Source: DASWOJ01 sp964242415
Lineage (GTDB): Bacteria > Pseudomonadota > Alphaproteobacteria > Acetobacterales > Acetobacteraceae
Reading direction: 5' to 3'
Length of the DNA: 32,871 nt
NCBI GenBank assembly: GCA_964242415.1
Contig: CAXTAT010000043.1
Coordinates: 1 to 32,871, forward strand
The notes below the pieces were generated by a model. That model saw nothing but the letters and a program-made list of their open reading frames with translations. It made no database searches and was not told the DNA's origin. Below, one piece after another: positions 1 through 7,105 of this stretch; position 1 is the first letter of the stretch, and the number at the start of each line of letters is the position of its first letter. Made by a program: the position numbers and the translations under genes.

Positions 1-182
1 CTTATGCTGCGAAAGCTATGCCAGACAACAATATGATCGCGGACAGACACTTAGGGGAGGCGAACGCTGCGCCGCTGATCCTGCCTGCCGGGCCGGTGCC
101 AGCGAGGACGGCCGGAACCGGTCACGGCCGATGCCCGCTGGTTTTAACGGCCTGTTAACCCGCATGGCCTAGCGTGCCCCGC

Positions 183-389
183 ATGATCTCCCCCACGTCG
201 CTGACCGCATTCTCCGGCACGACCGCCCCGCTCGGCAGCCCCCCGCTCAGCGGTCCCCGCGCGGTGCGGCCGGTACGGGACATCGGCCCATCGCCCTCCC
301 AGGCCGCCCCAGCGCCGCGCCCGCTGCAGCCCGGACTGGCGCCGCCCGGGAACACGCCGCGGGGATCGTTGCTTAATTTGCAGGTTTAG
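183..389 (+). CDS. small proline-rich hypothetical protein
   Basis: This is a possible 68-residue protein starting at ATG 183; an in-frame GTG at 174 would add three residues. It is rich in proline, alanine and serine, with no signal peptide or membrane segment. The stretch SGPRAVRPVRDIGPS and the C-terminal PRGSLLNLQV look like conserved linear motifs separated by low-complexity proline sequence, which suggests a real gene rather than chance. I cannot name a family. It lies alone upstream of the Nudix gene. Bases 1-182 hold no gene I can support, only AT-richer sequence near the left edge. Confidence 0.45.
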   Translation: MISPTSLTAFSGTTAPLGSPPLSGPRAVRPVRDIGPSPSQAAPAPRPLQPGLAPPGNTPRGSLLNLQV

Positions 390-446
390 CCGCCAATCCC
401 CTGCGTAGGCCTTGAACCCCGGCGCAGGACAGCGCAACCTGCGCCC

Positions 447-1013
447 ATGCCCGCGTTTACCAAGCGCATTCCGCCCGACGACTCGCATCCGCGCGACGTC
501 TGCGATACGTGCGGGTATGTTGCCTATCAAAACCCCAAGGTCGTCGTTGGCGCCGTCATCGTCCACGACGGCGAGGTGCTGCTGTGCCGCCGCGCCATCG
601 AGCCGCGGCGCGGCTTCTGGACCATCCCCGCCGGATACCTGGAACTCGACGAAACCGTCGCGGAGGGTGCGCAACGCGAGGCCTACGAGGAGGCTGGCGC
701 CCGCATCAGCATCGACGGCACCCTGGCGCTGTTCAGCATCAGCCGGATCGGCCAGGTTCAGGTAATCTTCCGTGCCGGGTTCGCGGGTGGCCCTGCCGCC
801 GCACCGGTCTTCGCGCCGGGCGTCGAGAGCCTGGACGTGCAACTGTTCAGTTGGGACGACATTCCTTGGAATGAACTGGCCTTTCCCTCGGTGCACTGGT
901 CGCTGCACGCCTGGCGCCAGGCCGGCACGGGGCCGCTGGGCGCCCCGGCCACCAACCCGCCCAGCGATCCGCGCGGCCGCTCACCCGAAGTCCCGGTCGA
1001 GGCAGCGGCATGA
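447..1013 (+). CDS. Nudix hydrolase with an N-terminal CxxC
   Basis: This is a cytosolic Nudix-family hydrolase of 188 residues, expected to cleave a nucleoside diphosphate linked to another moiety in a Mg-dependent way. The Nudix box is complete: G63, E69, then R77-E78 and E81-E82 with G84, matching GX5EX7REUXEEXGU. An N-terminal CDTCG followed by YQNPKVVVG is typical of the ADP-ribose pyrophosphatase-like subgroup whose zinc-ribbon start is reduced to one CxxC pair. The C-terminal 30 residues are proline-rich and probably disordered. Its stop overlaps the start of the next gene (ATGA at 1010-1013), so the two are probably translationally coupled. The substrate cannot be read from the sequence. 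Confidence 0.88.
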   Translation: MPAFTKRIPPDDSHPRDVCDTCGYVAYQNPKVVVGAVIVHDGEVLLCRRAIEPRRGFWTIPAGYLELDETVAEGAQREAYEEAGARISIDGTLALFSISRIGQVQVIFRAGFAGGPAAAPVFAPGVESLDVQLFSWDDIPWNELAFPSVHWSLHAWRQAGTGPLGAPATNPPSDPRGRSPEVPVEAAA

Positions 1014-1381
1014 AGCCGTTGCTCGCCGTCGTGCTGGCCATGCCGTTGCTGGCGCCAGCCGCCGGTGCGCAGACCTCGCGCGGCCTGGTCCTGCAGGCGC
1101 AGCCGGACAACTCCCCCCTGCCGCTGCGGTCGCCCGCACGTCCCGGCTTGCCCGTCGATCCGCGCGCCTTCCAGCCTGCGCCGACGCCAAACCGCGACCT
1201 GGATGAACCGCTCGGCCCACGCGCCAGCAATGCGCCCGAGCTTGGGCCGGGCGTGTTCACCCGCAAGGACGCCTACCGCGGCGAAGCCCTGACCCAGGGC
1301 TCCTCAAGCGAGACCTCGGTGGACCGGCGGGCCCATCCAGCTCCTGGCTTCAGCCTGCGCATGCCCCTGCAACAGGACTAG
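1010..1381 (+). CDS. small exported hypothetical protein
   Basis: This is a 123-residue protein with a clear Sec signal peptide: MKPLLAVVLAMPLLAPAAGA followed by QTSRG, with likely cleavage after the AGA. The mature part is proline-rich and low in predicted structure, with PLPLRSPARPGLP and PTPNRDLDEP, so it is probably a periplasmic or surface polypeptide. No cysteine is present for a lipobox. It overlaps the Nudix gene by 4 bases, and the CidA/LrgA gene starts 2 bases after it, so all three probably share a transcript. I do not recognise the family. Confidence 0.7.
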   Translation: MKPLLAVVLAMPLLAPAAGAQTSRGLVLQAQPDNSPLPLRSPARPGLPVDPRAFQPAPTPNRDLDEPLGPRASNAPELGPGVFTRKDAYRGEALTQGSSSETSVDRRAHPAPGFSLRMPLQQD

Positions 1382-1382
1382 G

Positions 1383-1715
1383 ATGCTGCGTCCGCTGACG
1401 ACGCTGCTGCTCTGCCAGTTCGTTGGCGAGGTAATCGCGCATGCCCTGGACCTGCCGCTGCCCGGCCCGGTGATCGGCCTGGTGCTGCTGCTGGGCCTGC
1501 TGGTCGTCCGCCATGGTCCCGACGACGCCATGCGCTCCACCTCGAACGGGCTGCTGCGGCACCTCTCGCTGCTGTTCGTTCCGGCCGGGGTCGGCGTGGT
1601 GACGCAGCTCGACGCGCTGGCGCAGGATTGGGTGGCGATCACCGGGGCCGTGCTGGTTTCGACCGCGCTGGGCTTGATAGTGACCGGGCTGGTGATGCAA
1701 TCCCTATCGCGATAG
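1383..1715 (+). CDS. CidA/LrgA family holin-like membrane protein
   Basis: This is a 110-residue integral membrane protein of the CidA/LrgA family. It has about four hydrophobic segments: residues 4-20, 25-42, 62-80 and 88-108. The sequence LPLPGPVIGLVLLLGLL and the later LFVPAGVGVV are the family hallmarks. CidA/LrgA proteins act with LrgB/CidB partners and have been linked to murein hydrolase control, programmed lysis and export of small organic acids such as pyruvate. The length is normal for the family. It begins 2 bases after the exported protein's stop, and the LrgB partner follows directly. The C-terminus reads through a perfect 12-base palindrome (CTATCGCGATAG, 1704-1715) containing the stop codon. 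Confidence 0.9.
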   Translation: MLRPLTTLLLCQFVGEVIAHALDLPLPGPVIGLVLLLGLLVVRHGPDDAMRSTSNGLLRHLSLLFVPAGVGVVTQLDALAQDWVAITGAVLVSTALGLIVTGLVMQSLSR

Positions 1716-2434
1716 GCCCACGCTTCGGGGTCATCTGGGTTTACCTGGAATCGACGCCGCTGCTGGGGCTGGTGCTGACCCTGGTGGCCTGGCAGGTCGC
1801 CACTGCCATCAGCCGCCTGTTGGGCGACCGGCCGCTGGCCAATCCGGTGCTGATCGCCATCATCCTGCTGGCCGGGCTGCTCCTGGCGACGGGAACCTCG
1901 TACGCCAGCTACTTCCAGGGCGCGCAGTACGTCCACTTCCTGCTAGGGCCGGCGACGGTGGCGCTCGCGGTGCCGATGCATGCCGCGCTGCCCAGCATCC
2001 GGCGCAACGCGCACGCCATCCTGCCGGCAATCCTGGCCGGCTCGGTCGTGGCGGCCGGCAGCGCCATGCTGGTCGGGCGCTGGCTGGGCGGGTCGCGCCA
2101 GGTGGTGCTGTCGCTGGCGCCGAAATCCGTCACCACGCCGATCGCCATGGGCGTCGCCGAGCAGATTGGCGGCAATCCGTCGCTGGCGGCGGTGTTCGTG
2201 CTGATCACCGGGCTGGTTGGCATCGTGCTCGGCCCGCCGTTGCTGGCGCTGGTGCGGGTGACGGACTGGCGCGCGCGTGGCCTGGCGGCGGGAACGGCGG
2301 CGCATGGCCTCGCGACGGCCCGCATCCTGTTGCTGAACGAGACGGCAGGGGCGTTCGGCGGCCTGGCGATCGGCCTGAACGGGATCATCACCGCCGTCAT
2401 CGTGCCACCGCTGGCGCGGTGGCTAATCGGCTGA
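1628..2434 (+). CDS. lrgB: LrgB/CidB family membrane protein, start unresolved
   Basis: This is the partner of the preceding CidA/LrgA protein, a multi-pass membrane protein of the LrgB family. Hallmarks are YLESTPLLGLVLTLVAW at the N-terminus of the family match, LGPATVALAVPM in the middle, and LAPKSVTTPIAMGVAEQIGG, the most conserved LrgB block. The C-terminus GTAAHGLATARIL and NGIITAVIVPPL is also typical. Family similarity starts near base 1733, but this frame has no ATG, GTG or TTG there. The only upstream start is TTG 1628, deep inside the cidA-like gene and without a good ribosome binding site; the next internal start is GTG 1769, which would remove the first conserved segment. The gene may use a non-standard start, be made by frameshifting from the upstream gene, or have lost its start. 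The body of the gene is intact. Confidence 0.8.
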   Translation: MGGDHRGRAGFDRAGLDSDRAGDAIPIAIGPRFGVIWVYLESTPLLGLVLTLVAWQVATAISRLLGDRPLANPVLIAIILLAGLLLATGTSYASYFQGAQYVHFLLGPATVALAVPMHAALPSIRRNAHAILPAILAGSVVAAGSAMLVGRWLGGSRQVVLSLAPKSVTTPIAMGVAEQIGGNPSLAAVFVLITGLVGIVLGPPLLALVRVTDWRARGLAAGTAAHGLATARILLLNETAGAFGGLAIGLNGIITAVIVPPLARWLIG

Positions 2435-2512
2435 TTGCTGTACGGCACGAATTGTCGTGCGGGCCTCGATCAAACCGTTTATGCAACGTTATGGTGTCTG
2501 AAAACTATTCTG

Positions 2513-2701
2513 ATGGAGGCTGCATTGCGCAACCCCGACGGCAACGACGATGAACCCCAGCCGCTCGACCCAGTGGCGCTGACGCTGGCTGTCTGGCTCG
2601 GGTTGGCGGTATCCGTGGCCGGGCTGGCCCGCCTCGAGGCAGACTTGCCGGCCCCAGACGCAAGTCTTGACGCGACGATGCCGATGGGGTTCGCCATCTG
2701 A
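2513..2701 (+). CDS. small membrane-spanning hypothetical protein
   Basis: This is a possible 62-residue protein starting at ATG 2513. An acidic N-terminus (NPDGNDDEPQPLDP) is followed by one hydrophobic segment (VALTLAVWLGLAVSVAGLA) and a short acidic tail. The ribosome binding site is weak, and in-frame codons extend upstream to 2435. The arrangement of a single transmembrane segment with an acidic head is plausible for a real small membrane protein. No family is recognised. It is convergent with the creA-like gene 13 bases away. Confidence 0.4.
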   Translation: MEAALRNPDGNDDEPQPLDPVALTLAVWLGLAVSVAGLARLEADLPAPDASLDATMPMGFAI

Positions 2702-2714
2702 GGAACGGAGGCGC

Positions 2715-3242
2715 CTAGGGAACGGGTGCGGCGACCGGCACGGCGCTGACGCTGTTGTAGGGGCTGCCCCCGGGGGTGAGCGCCTGGGTGGACCACACCA
2801 GATAAACCAGCGTGCGCTTGGCTGGGTCCCACATCCGGGTGACGCGGATTTCCTTGAACAGCCAGTTGGCGGAGGCGCCGAACACGACCTCGTTGTCCGG
2901 CAGCCGGTCCGGCACGCCGACGGGGCCGGTGGCGCGGCAGGCGATGCTGAACCGGCTGGGGTCGGTTGCCAAGCCGATGGTGCCCTTGATGCCGCCGGTC
3001 TCGGCGCGGGACAAGTAGCAGCTTACGCCGGACACCTTGGGATCGTCGTAGCGGTCCACCACGATACGGTCGTTGCGCCCGAGCACGCGGAACGTGGTGC
3101 TCACGTCGCCGATGCGCGTCGGGTCGTCGCCGGCGGCCAGGGCGGCCCCGCTGCAGGCGGTGAGCAGGGCGGCCAGGCAGGCGCGGGGGATGGCGGTCAC
3201 GGCGGTCTCCGATGGAGTCGGGCGGTTCAGGCGGACGGGCAT
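2715..3242 (-). CDS. creA: CreA family periplasmic protein
   Basis: This is a 175-residue CreA-family protein (COG3045) with an N-terminal signal sequence: PRACLAALLTACSGAALAAG, with cleavage probably at ALA-AG. Family features follow in order: VSGVSCYLSRAETGGIKG, FSIACRATGP, EVVFGASANWLFKEIRVTRMWD, TLVYLVWSTQ and the C-terminal PYNSVSAVPV. CreA is a small exported protein of unknown biochemical role. In E. coli it sits beside creBCD, but here no CreBCD system is nearby. A shorter start inside the first 16 residues is possible. It faces the LuxR-type regulator across about 100 bases of shared upstream DNA. Confidence 0.88.
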   Translation of the reverse strand: MPVRLNRPTPSETAVTAIPRACLAALLTACSGAALAAGDDPTRIGDVSTTFRVLGRNDRIVVDRYDDPKVSGVSCYLSRAETGGIKGTIGLATDPSRFSIACRATGPVGVPDRLPDNEVVFGASANWLFKEIRVTRMWDPAKRTLVYLVWSTQALTPGGSPYNSVSAVPVAAPVP

Positions 3243-3328
3243 ATGTGTGTTATAACCGCTTCACAAGACGCGGCATGATACCTCCCCATCCATCAGAGGG
3301 TGAACCCGACACGGATATGCCACATATG
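3240..3328. promoter_or_regulatory. divergent creA / luxR-type promoter region with inverted 8-mers
   Basis: The spacer between the creA-like gene and the regulator contains CATATGTG at 3240-3247 and its exact reverse complement CACATATG at 3321-3328. An AT-rich GTGTTATAAC lies at about 3248-3257 and could be part of a minus-strand -10 region. The paired 8-mers at the two edges could be regulator sites. This is a sequence observation only. Confidence 0.25.
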
Positions 3329-3348
3329 AAAGGGATGAGAGGACGCCG

Positions 3349-3456
3349 ATGGCCGAGAGCACGCCACCCATGACCGATCCCGCCCCCTCCCGCCGCGGTT
3401 CCGTCCCACGGGGGCTGACCCTGTTTAGCCCGGCGGTTTGGGAAGCGGTGTCTTGA
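3349..3456 (+). CDS. possible 35-residue leader peptide
   Basis: A short reading frame starts at ATG 3349, with GAGAGGA as a well-spaced ribosome binding site at about 3337-3343, and stops at TGA 3454-3456. The peptide is basic and proline-rich, with PAPSRRGSVPRGLTLFSP. Its stop overlaps a TTG start of the regulator gene in the arrangement TTGA (3453-3456), the same kind of coupling seen at the leuB/DUF188 junction in this window. It may be a leader whose translation delivers ribosomes to the regulator, or the original N-terminus of the regulator cut off by a frameshift. It could also be chance. Confidence 0.3.
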   Translation: MAESTPPMTDPAPSRRGSVPRGLTLFSPAVWEAVS

Positions 3457-4004
3457 ACGGCGTCGAGGTGTTCGATGCCGACCGGTTTTCTGCAACCGCG
3501 CCGGCCCACCGGCTGGTGGTTGCGGTGGTGGCGCGCGACGCCGTGCGCCACGCCGACCTTTCGGCGCGCGTCGCGTTGGCCGGGCACACCGCCGTGCGGG
3601 CAGAAGACGCACGGGGCATCGCCGACGTTATCCTGGCCATCACCGACGTGCCGGCGCTGCAGTTAACCGGGCGTGGCGACGACCCCGGCAGCACCCTGCC
3701 GACCGGGCTGTCCGCGGTGCAGTTGGACGCTGCGTTGCGCGCCGCCGCCGCCGGCCTGCGCGTCAGCCTACCCGGCGAACCCGTCAGCGCCGATGACTCT
3801 GCCCGTCCGGCGCTGACGCCGCGGGAGCAGGATGTGCTGACCTGCCTGGGCGAGGGCCTAAGCAACAAGGCCGTCGCCCGCCGCCTGGGCATCAGCGCGC
3901 ATACCGTGAAGTTCCATCTGGAAGCGGTGTTCATCAAGCTCGGCGCGACCAGCCGGGCGGAGGCGGTGGCCAAGGGCCTGCGGGGCGGGTTGATCCTGTT
4001 GTGA
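3453..4004 (+). CDS. LuxR-type response-regulator-like transcription factor
   Basis: This is a DNA-binding protein of about 183 residues. The C-terminal 60 residues form a textbook LuxR/NarL helix-turn-helix: LTPREQDVLTCLGEGLSNK, then VARRLGISAHTVKFHLEAVF and KLGATSRAEAV. The N-terminal 110 residues resemble a receiver domain in length and hydrophobic pattern (RLVVAVVARD, IADVILAITDV), but the acidic pocket and the phospho-acceptor aspartate are not evident, so it is probably an atypical receiver that is not phosphorylated. I chose TTG 3453 because it overlaps the upstream short frame and has GGGAAG a suitable distance upstream; TTG 3438 is the alternative. The following MOSC gene overlaps its stop (GTGA, 4001-4004). 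Confidence 0.82.
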   Translation: MNGVEVFDADRFSATAPAHRLVVAVVARDAVRHADLSARVALAGHTAVRAEDARGIADVILAITDVPALQLTGRGDDPGSTLPTGLSAVQLDAALRAAAAGLRVSLPGEPVSADDSARPALTPREQDVLTCLGEGLSNKAVARRLGISAHTVKFHLEAVFIKLGATSRAEAVAKGLRGGLILL

Positions 4005-4552
4005 CGCCTGCCGCAGCCCGGGTCATTGCCGTGGCGCGCAACGCCGTGCATGGGTTCAGCAAGGACCTGCAGCCCGAAATCGTGCTGCAGGCCGGGCTAG
4101 GCGTGCAGGGTGATGCGCACCGGGGCGTGACGGTGAAGCACAGATCCCGTGTCAAGCAGGACCCGACCCAACCGAACCTGCGCCAGGTCCACCTGATCCA
4201 TGCGGAACTGCATCAGGAACTCGCCGCTGCAGGCTTCAAGGTCGCGCCGGGCAGCATGGGGGAGAACGTGACGACGCAGGGCCTGGACCTGCTGGGCCTG
4301 CCGCGCGGCACCCGTCTGCGCCTGGGCGGGTCGGCCGTGGTCGAGGTGACGGGCCTGCGCAATCCCTGCGCCCAACTAGATCGCCATCAGCGCGGCCTGA
4401 TGGCGGCCACGCTGGATCGTGCGCCCGACGGCAGCCTGGTGCGCAAGGCCGGCGTCATGGCCGTGGTGGTGGCGGACGGGCCGGTGCAGCCCGGCGACGC
4501 CATCGCCGTCGAGTTGCCGCCGCTGCCGCATCATCGGTTGGACAAGGTTTAG
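4001..4552 (+). CDS. MOSC domain-containing protein
   Basis: This is a 183-residue single-domain MOSC protein, the fold shared with the C-terminus of molybdenum cofactor sulfurases and with YiiM-type proteins. Seen in the sequence are GVQGDAHRGVTVKHRS, RQVHLIHAEL, GSMGENVTTQGLDL with LPRGTRLRLGGSAVVEVTG, and the conserved cysteine motif RNPCAQLD around residue 126. The cysteine is the residue expected to carry sulfur or contact the metal cofactor. Members of this stand-alone family often reduce N-hydroxylated compounds or handle sulfur; the substrate here is unknown. It starts with GTG overlapping the regulator's stop, so the two are probably co-transcribed. It ends in a 4-base convergent overlap with the next gene. 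Confidence 0.88.
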   Translation: MTPAAARVIAVARNAVHGFSKDLQPEIVLQAGLGVQGDAHRGVTVKHRSRVKQDPTQPNLRQVHLIHAELHQELAAAGFKVAPGSMGENVTTQGLDLLGLPRGTRLRLGGSAVVEVTGLRNPCAQLDRHQRGLMAATLDRAPDGSLVRKAGVMAVVVADGPVQPGDAIAVELPPLPHHRLDKV

Positions 4553-4812
4553 TAGCGTCCGGCCACCAGCGCCGCGATGGTGGCGACCACCACCAGTGCG
4601 AACGATCCGACGATGGTCCACAAGGCCGGAAAGCCGGGGGTGGACAAGGTGGCCCCTTGCTCGCGCGGCTGCGGCGCCTTGCGCTTCAGCACGCGCGCAT
4701 TGGCCGCCCGCTCCGGCGAGCCGACCGGGGCGGCCGAGGCGATGGTCTCCGGCCCGCCGGTCCGCACGGTGGCGTCCTGCGGCGTGTTCGTTGGCATGTC
4801 CGTCTGGGCCAT
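4549..4812 (-). CDS. small tail-anchored hypothetical membrane protein
   Basis: This is an 87-residue protein with a soluble, low-complexity N-terminus and a single C-terminal transmembrane segment (LWTIVGSFALVVVATIAALVAG) ending in RY. A short basic stretch, RVLKRKAPQPRE, precedes the hydrophobic helix, so the N-terminus is predicted to be cytoplasmic. A good ribosome binding site, GGAGACC, lies just upstream of the ATG at 4812. Its stop overlaps the MOSC gene's stop on the opposite strand. No known family is recognised. Confidence 0.65.
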   Translation of the reverse strand: MAQTDMPTNTPQDATVRTGGPETIASAAPVGSPERAANARVLKRKAPQPREQGATLSTPGFPALWTIVGSFALVVVATIAALVAGRY

Positions 4813-4930
4813 GGTGGTCTCCTACTGGCTTCATTGGGCTTAACGCACCGCCCCACGAAAGGCTGCGCCGGAACCCGGGCCGGTGCTGCTGCGCTATGCC
4901 CTGCATAGCAGAGCCATCGCACACTTGCGT

Positions 4931-5085
4931 CTCCCTCTCCCTCCGGGAGAGGGCCGGGGTGAGGGGGCCTGCGGCAAGGGCCGAACTTCGCCAGGTTGGA
5001 AGCGATACCTGCTCCATACCCCGGCTGACTACGCCCTTATCGCAAGACCCCCTCACCCCAGCCCTCTCCCGGAGGGAGAGGGAGC
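4931..5085. repeat. paired inverted REP-like element (copies 1 and 2)
   Basis: Two copies of a G/C-asymmetric repeat face each other. The first at 4931-4969 reads CTCCCTCTCCCTCCGGGAG then AGGGCCGGGGTGAGGG; the reverse complement lies at about 5048-5085. Each copy is itself a small hairpin (CCCTCTCCC/GGGAGAGGG), and the pair can fold into a larger stem around about 80 bases of unique sequence. The same unit occurs at 10524-10560, 10631-10671 and 11612-11648. It fills most of the 323-base gap between the tail-anchored protein and the DUF2934 gene, which holds no other gene I can see. Confidence 0.8.
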
Positions 5086-5135
5086 AGCCAGCAGTCTAGC
5101 GCATTCCGTTGCCTGTCCATACCGAAGGAGCCGCC

Positions 5136-5498
5136 ATGTCCGACAACCCGCTTGAGATGACACCCGAGCGCCAGGGCCGCATCGACGCCCGCGCCACGCA
5201 GCTTTGGGAGGCCGAAGGCAGCCCGCCGGGCCGCATGGCGGACTACAAGGAGCGGGCCGACGAGCTGATCCGCATGGAGGACTCTGGGAACCCCGGGCAG
5301 ATGGCCAACCCGATGACGCAAAACGAGCCAGTCCCAGGCGTGATCGTCGAGGAGTCGAAGATACAGGAGAACCTGGGCGAGTTCCCCGGCGGCTCCAGCG
5401 TCGCCGACGAAGGTGAATGGCGTCAGACGCCAATGACCCGCGAGGAACTGCGGCATGGCGACGACCAGAACCCGGCGAACCGGCCCGAGGGCGTCTAA
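5136..5498 (+). CDS. DUF2934 domain-containing protein
   Basis: This is a 120-residue hydrophilic acidic protein. The N-terminal part, RIDARATQLWEAEGSPPGR followed by DYKERADELI, matches the short DUF2934 motif found in many alphaproteobacterial stress-type proteins of unknown function. The remainder is polar, rich in E, N, P and G, and probably disordered. ATG 5136 is preceded by AAGGAG at the correct distance, which decides the start over an upstream in-frame codon at 5109. It begins about 50 bases after the repeat pair and is convergent with the DUF188 gene. Confidence 0.8.
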   Translation: MSDNPLEMTPERQGRIDARATQLWEAEGSPPGRMADYKERADELIRMEDSGNPGQMANPMTQNEPVPGVIVEESKIQENLGEFPGGSSVADEGEWRQTPMTREELRHGDDQNPANRPEGV

Positions 5499-5510
5499 AC
5501 CCTCCCGACT

Positions 5511-5987
5511 TTAGGTTCTCTGGCGCAGTGCCGCCTGCACCAGCGTGTCCAAGGCCGACAGGAAGTGTGACCGGTCGGCCTTGGTCATCGGAGGATTGCT
5601 GCCGCCGCCCGCGCCAATCTCCCGCAGGTGCCGCGCCACCTCCCGCCCGGCCAGCGCAGAGCCGATATTATCCGCCGTCCAGACGTGCCCGGTGTGCGAC
5701 AGCGCGCGGGCGCCGCGGGCCAGGCAGCGCGAGGCCAGCGGGATGTCCGCCGTCACGCACACATCCGCGGGGCCGATGCGTTCGGCAATCCAGTCATCCG
5801 CTTCGTCCGGAGCGCCGCCGACCGTCACCATCTGCACGTTTGGCAGCCCCGGCGGGCGGATCGGCCGGGACCCGTTCGACACCACGAACACCCGCAGGCC
5901 CAGCCGGGTGGCGACACGGAATGCCTCCTCCCGCACCGGGCAGGCGTCGGCGTCAATGTAGAGGGCAGTCGGCAAGGGGTCCGTCAA
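5511..5987 (-). CDS. YaiI/YqxD family (DUF188) protein
   Basis: This is a 158-residue protein of the UPF0178/DUF188 family, a PIN-like fold with conserved acidic residues, of unknown substrate. Family motifs are present in order: YIDADACPVREEA at the N-terminus, VVSNGSRP, VCVTADIPLASRCL, HTGHVWTADNIG and PPMTKADRSHF near the C-terminus. The start is a TTG at 5987 that overlaps the leuB stop as TTGA, so translation is probably coupled to leuB and the gene is the last member of the leu operon. The frame stays open far upstream inside leuB, but that part is the antisense-free shadow of leuB in another frame and carries no family match. Confidence 0.88.
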   Translation of the reverse strand: MTDPLPTALYIDADACPVREEAFRVATRLGLRVFVVSNGSRPIRPPGLPNVQMVTVGGAPDEADDWIAERIGPADVCVTADIPLASRCLARGARALSHTGHVWTADNIGSALAGREVARHLREIGAGGGSNPPMTKADRSHFLSALDTLVQAALRQRT

Positions 5988-7096
5988 GCGCCCAGCCGCT
6001 CCAACTCCCGCAACACGCTCTCGCCCATGACGGAGGTGCCGACCTTCGCGGTGCCCGGCCCCATTACATCCGCCGTCCGCAGCCCGCTCGCCAGCACATT
6101 GGTGCAGGCGCGCTCGATCAGCGCCGCGTCCTCCTCCATGTCGAACGAGTAGCGCAGCAGCATCGCGAAGCTGAGCATTTGCGCCATCGGGTTGGCGATG
6201 CCCTTGCCGGCGATGTCCGGCGCGCTGCCGTGGATCGGTTCGTACAACGCGTGCCGCCGTCCGCTGGCGTCCAGCGCGCCCAGGGTGGCGGAGGGCAGCA
6301 TGCCGAGGCTGCCCGTCAGCATGGACGCGAGGTCGGACAGCAGGTCGCCGAACAGGTTGGTGGTGACGATGACGTCGAACTGCTTGGGGTTGCGGACCAA
6401 CTGCATGGCGCAGTTGTCGGCATACATATGGGTTAGGATCACGTCCTGGTACTCGCGCTCGTGCAGCGCCGTCACGACCTGGCGCCACAGCAGGCCGCTC
6501 TCCATGACGTTGGCCTTCTCGACGCTGCACAGCCGGTTCTGCCGCTTGCGCGCCAGGTCGAAGCCGACGCGGGCGACGCGCTCGATCTCGTGCGTGGAGT
6601 AGCTTTCGGTGTTGAAGGCGCGCTGCTGGCCGTCGGGCAGGGTCTCCACGCCGCGCGGCTCGCCGAAGTAGATGCCCCCCGTGCTCTCGCGCACGATCAT
6701 CAGGTCCAGGCCGCGTATCACCTCGGGCTTCAGGGTGCTGGCATCGACCAGCGGGTCCAGCACGATGGCCGGGCGCAGGTTGGCGAACAGGCCGAGTTCC
6801 CGCCGCAGGGTCAGGATGCTGATCTCCGGCCGTAGGTCGAAGCCCAGCTTGTCCCAGCGCGGCCCGCCGACGCTGCCGAACAGCACGGCGTCGGCAGCCC
6901 TGGCGCGCTCCACCGTCTCGGGGGATATCGGGACGCCGCGCACGTCGAGCGAGGCGCCGCCGACCAGGTCCTCGGTGACGTTAAACGATACATGGCGGCG
7001 GCGGTCCATCCAGTCGATGACGCGGCGGACCTCGCGCATCACCTCCGGTCCCACGCCGTCGCCGGGCAGGACGAGGAGTTGCTTGTTGGCAGCCAT
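5984..7096 (-). CDS. leuB: 3-isopropylmalate dehydrogenase
   Basis: LeuB oxidatively decarboxylates 3-isopropylmalate to 2-oxoisocaproate with NAD in leucine synthesis, in the cytosol as a homodimer. The 370-residue length is normal. Seen are LLVLPGDGVGPEVM at the N-terminus, the substrate loop DLMIVRESTGGIYFGEPRG (residues 131-149), the catalytic Y/K region SVEKANVMESGLLWR (191-205), the metal-binding DLLSDLASMLTGSLG (251-265) and the NAD-binding EPIHGSAPDIAGKGIANP (286-303). It lies 9 bases downstream of leuD and completes a leuC-leuD-leuB order. No leuA is in the window. Confidence 0.98.
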   Translation of the reverse strand: MAANKQLLVLPGDGVGPEVMREVRRVIDWMDRRRHVSFNVTEDLVGGASLDVRGVPISPETVERARAADAVLFGSVGGPRWDKLGFDLRPEISILTLRRELGLFANLRPAIVLDPLVDASTLKPEVIRGLDLMIVRESTGGIYFGEPRGVETLPDGQQRAFNTESYSTHEIERVARVGFDLARKRQNRLCSVEKANVMESGLLWRQVVTALHEREYQDVILTHMYADNCAMQLVRNPKQFDVIVTTNLFGDLLSDLASMLTGSLGMLPSATLGALDASGRRHALYEPIHGSAPDIAGKGIANPMAQMLSFAMLLRYSFDMEEDAALIERACTNVLASGLRTADVMGPGTAKVGTSVMGESVLRELERLGA

Positions 7097-7105
7097 GGAT
7101 TGTTC

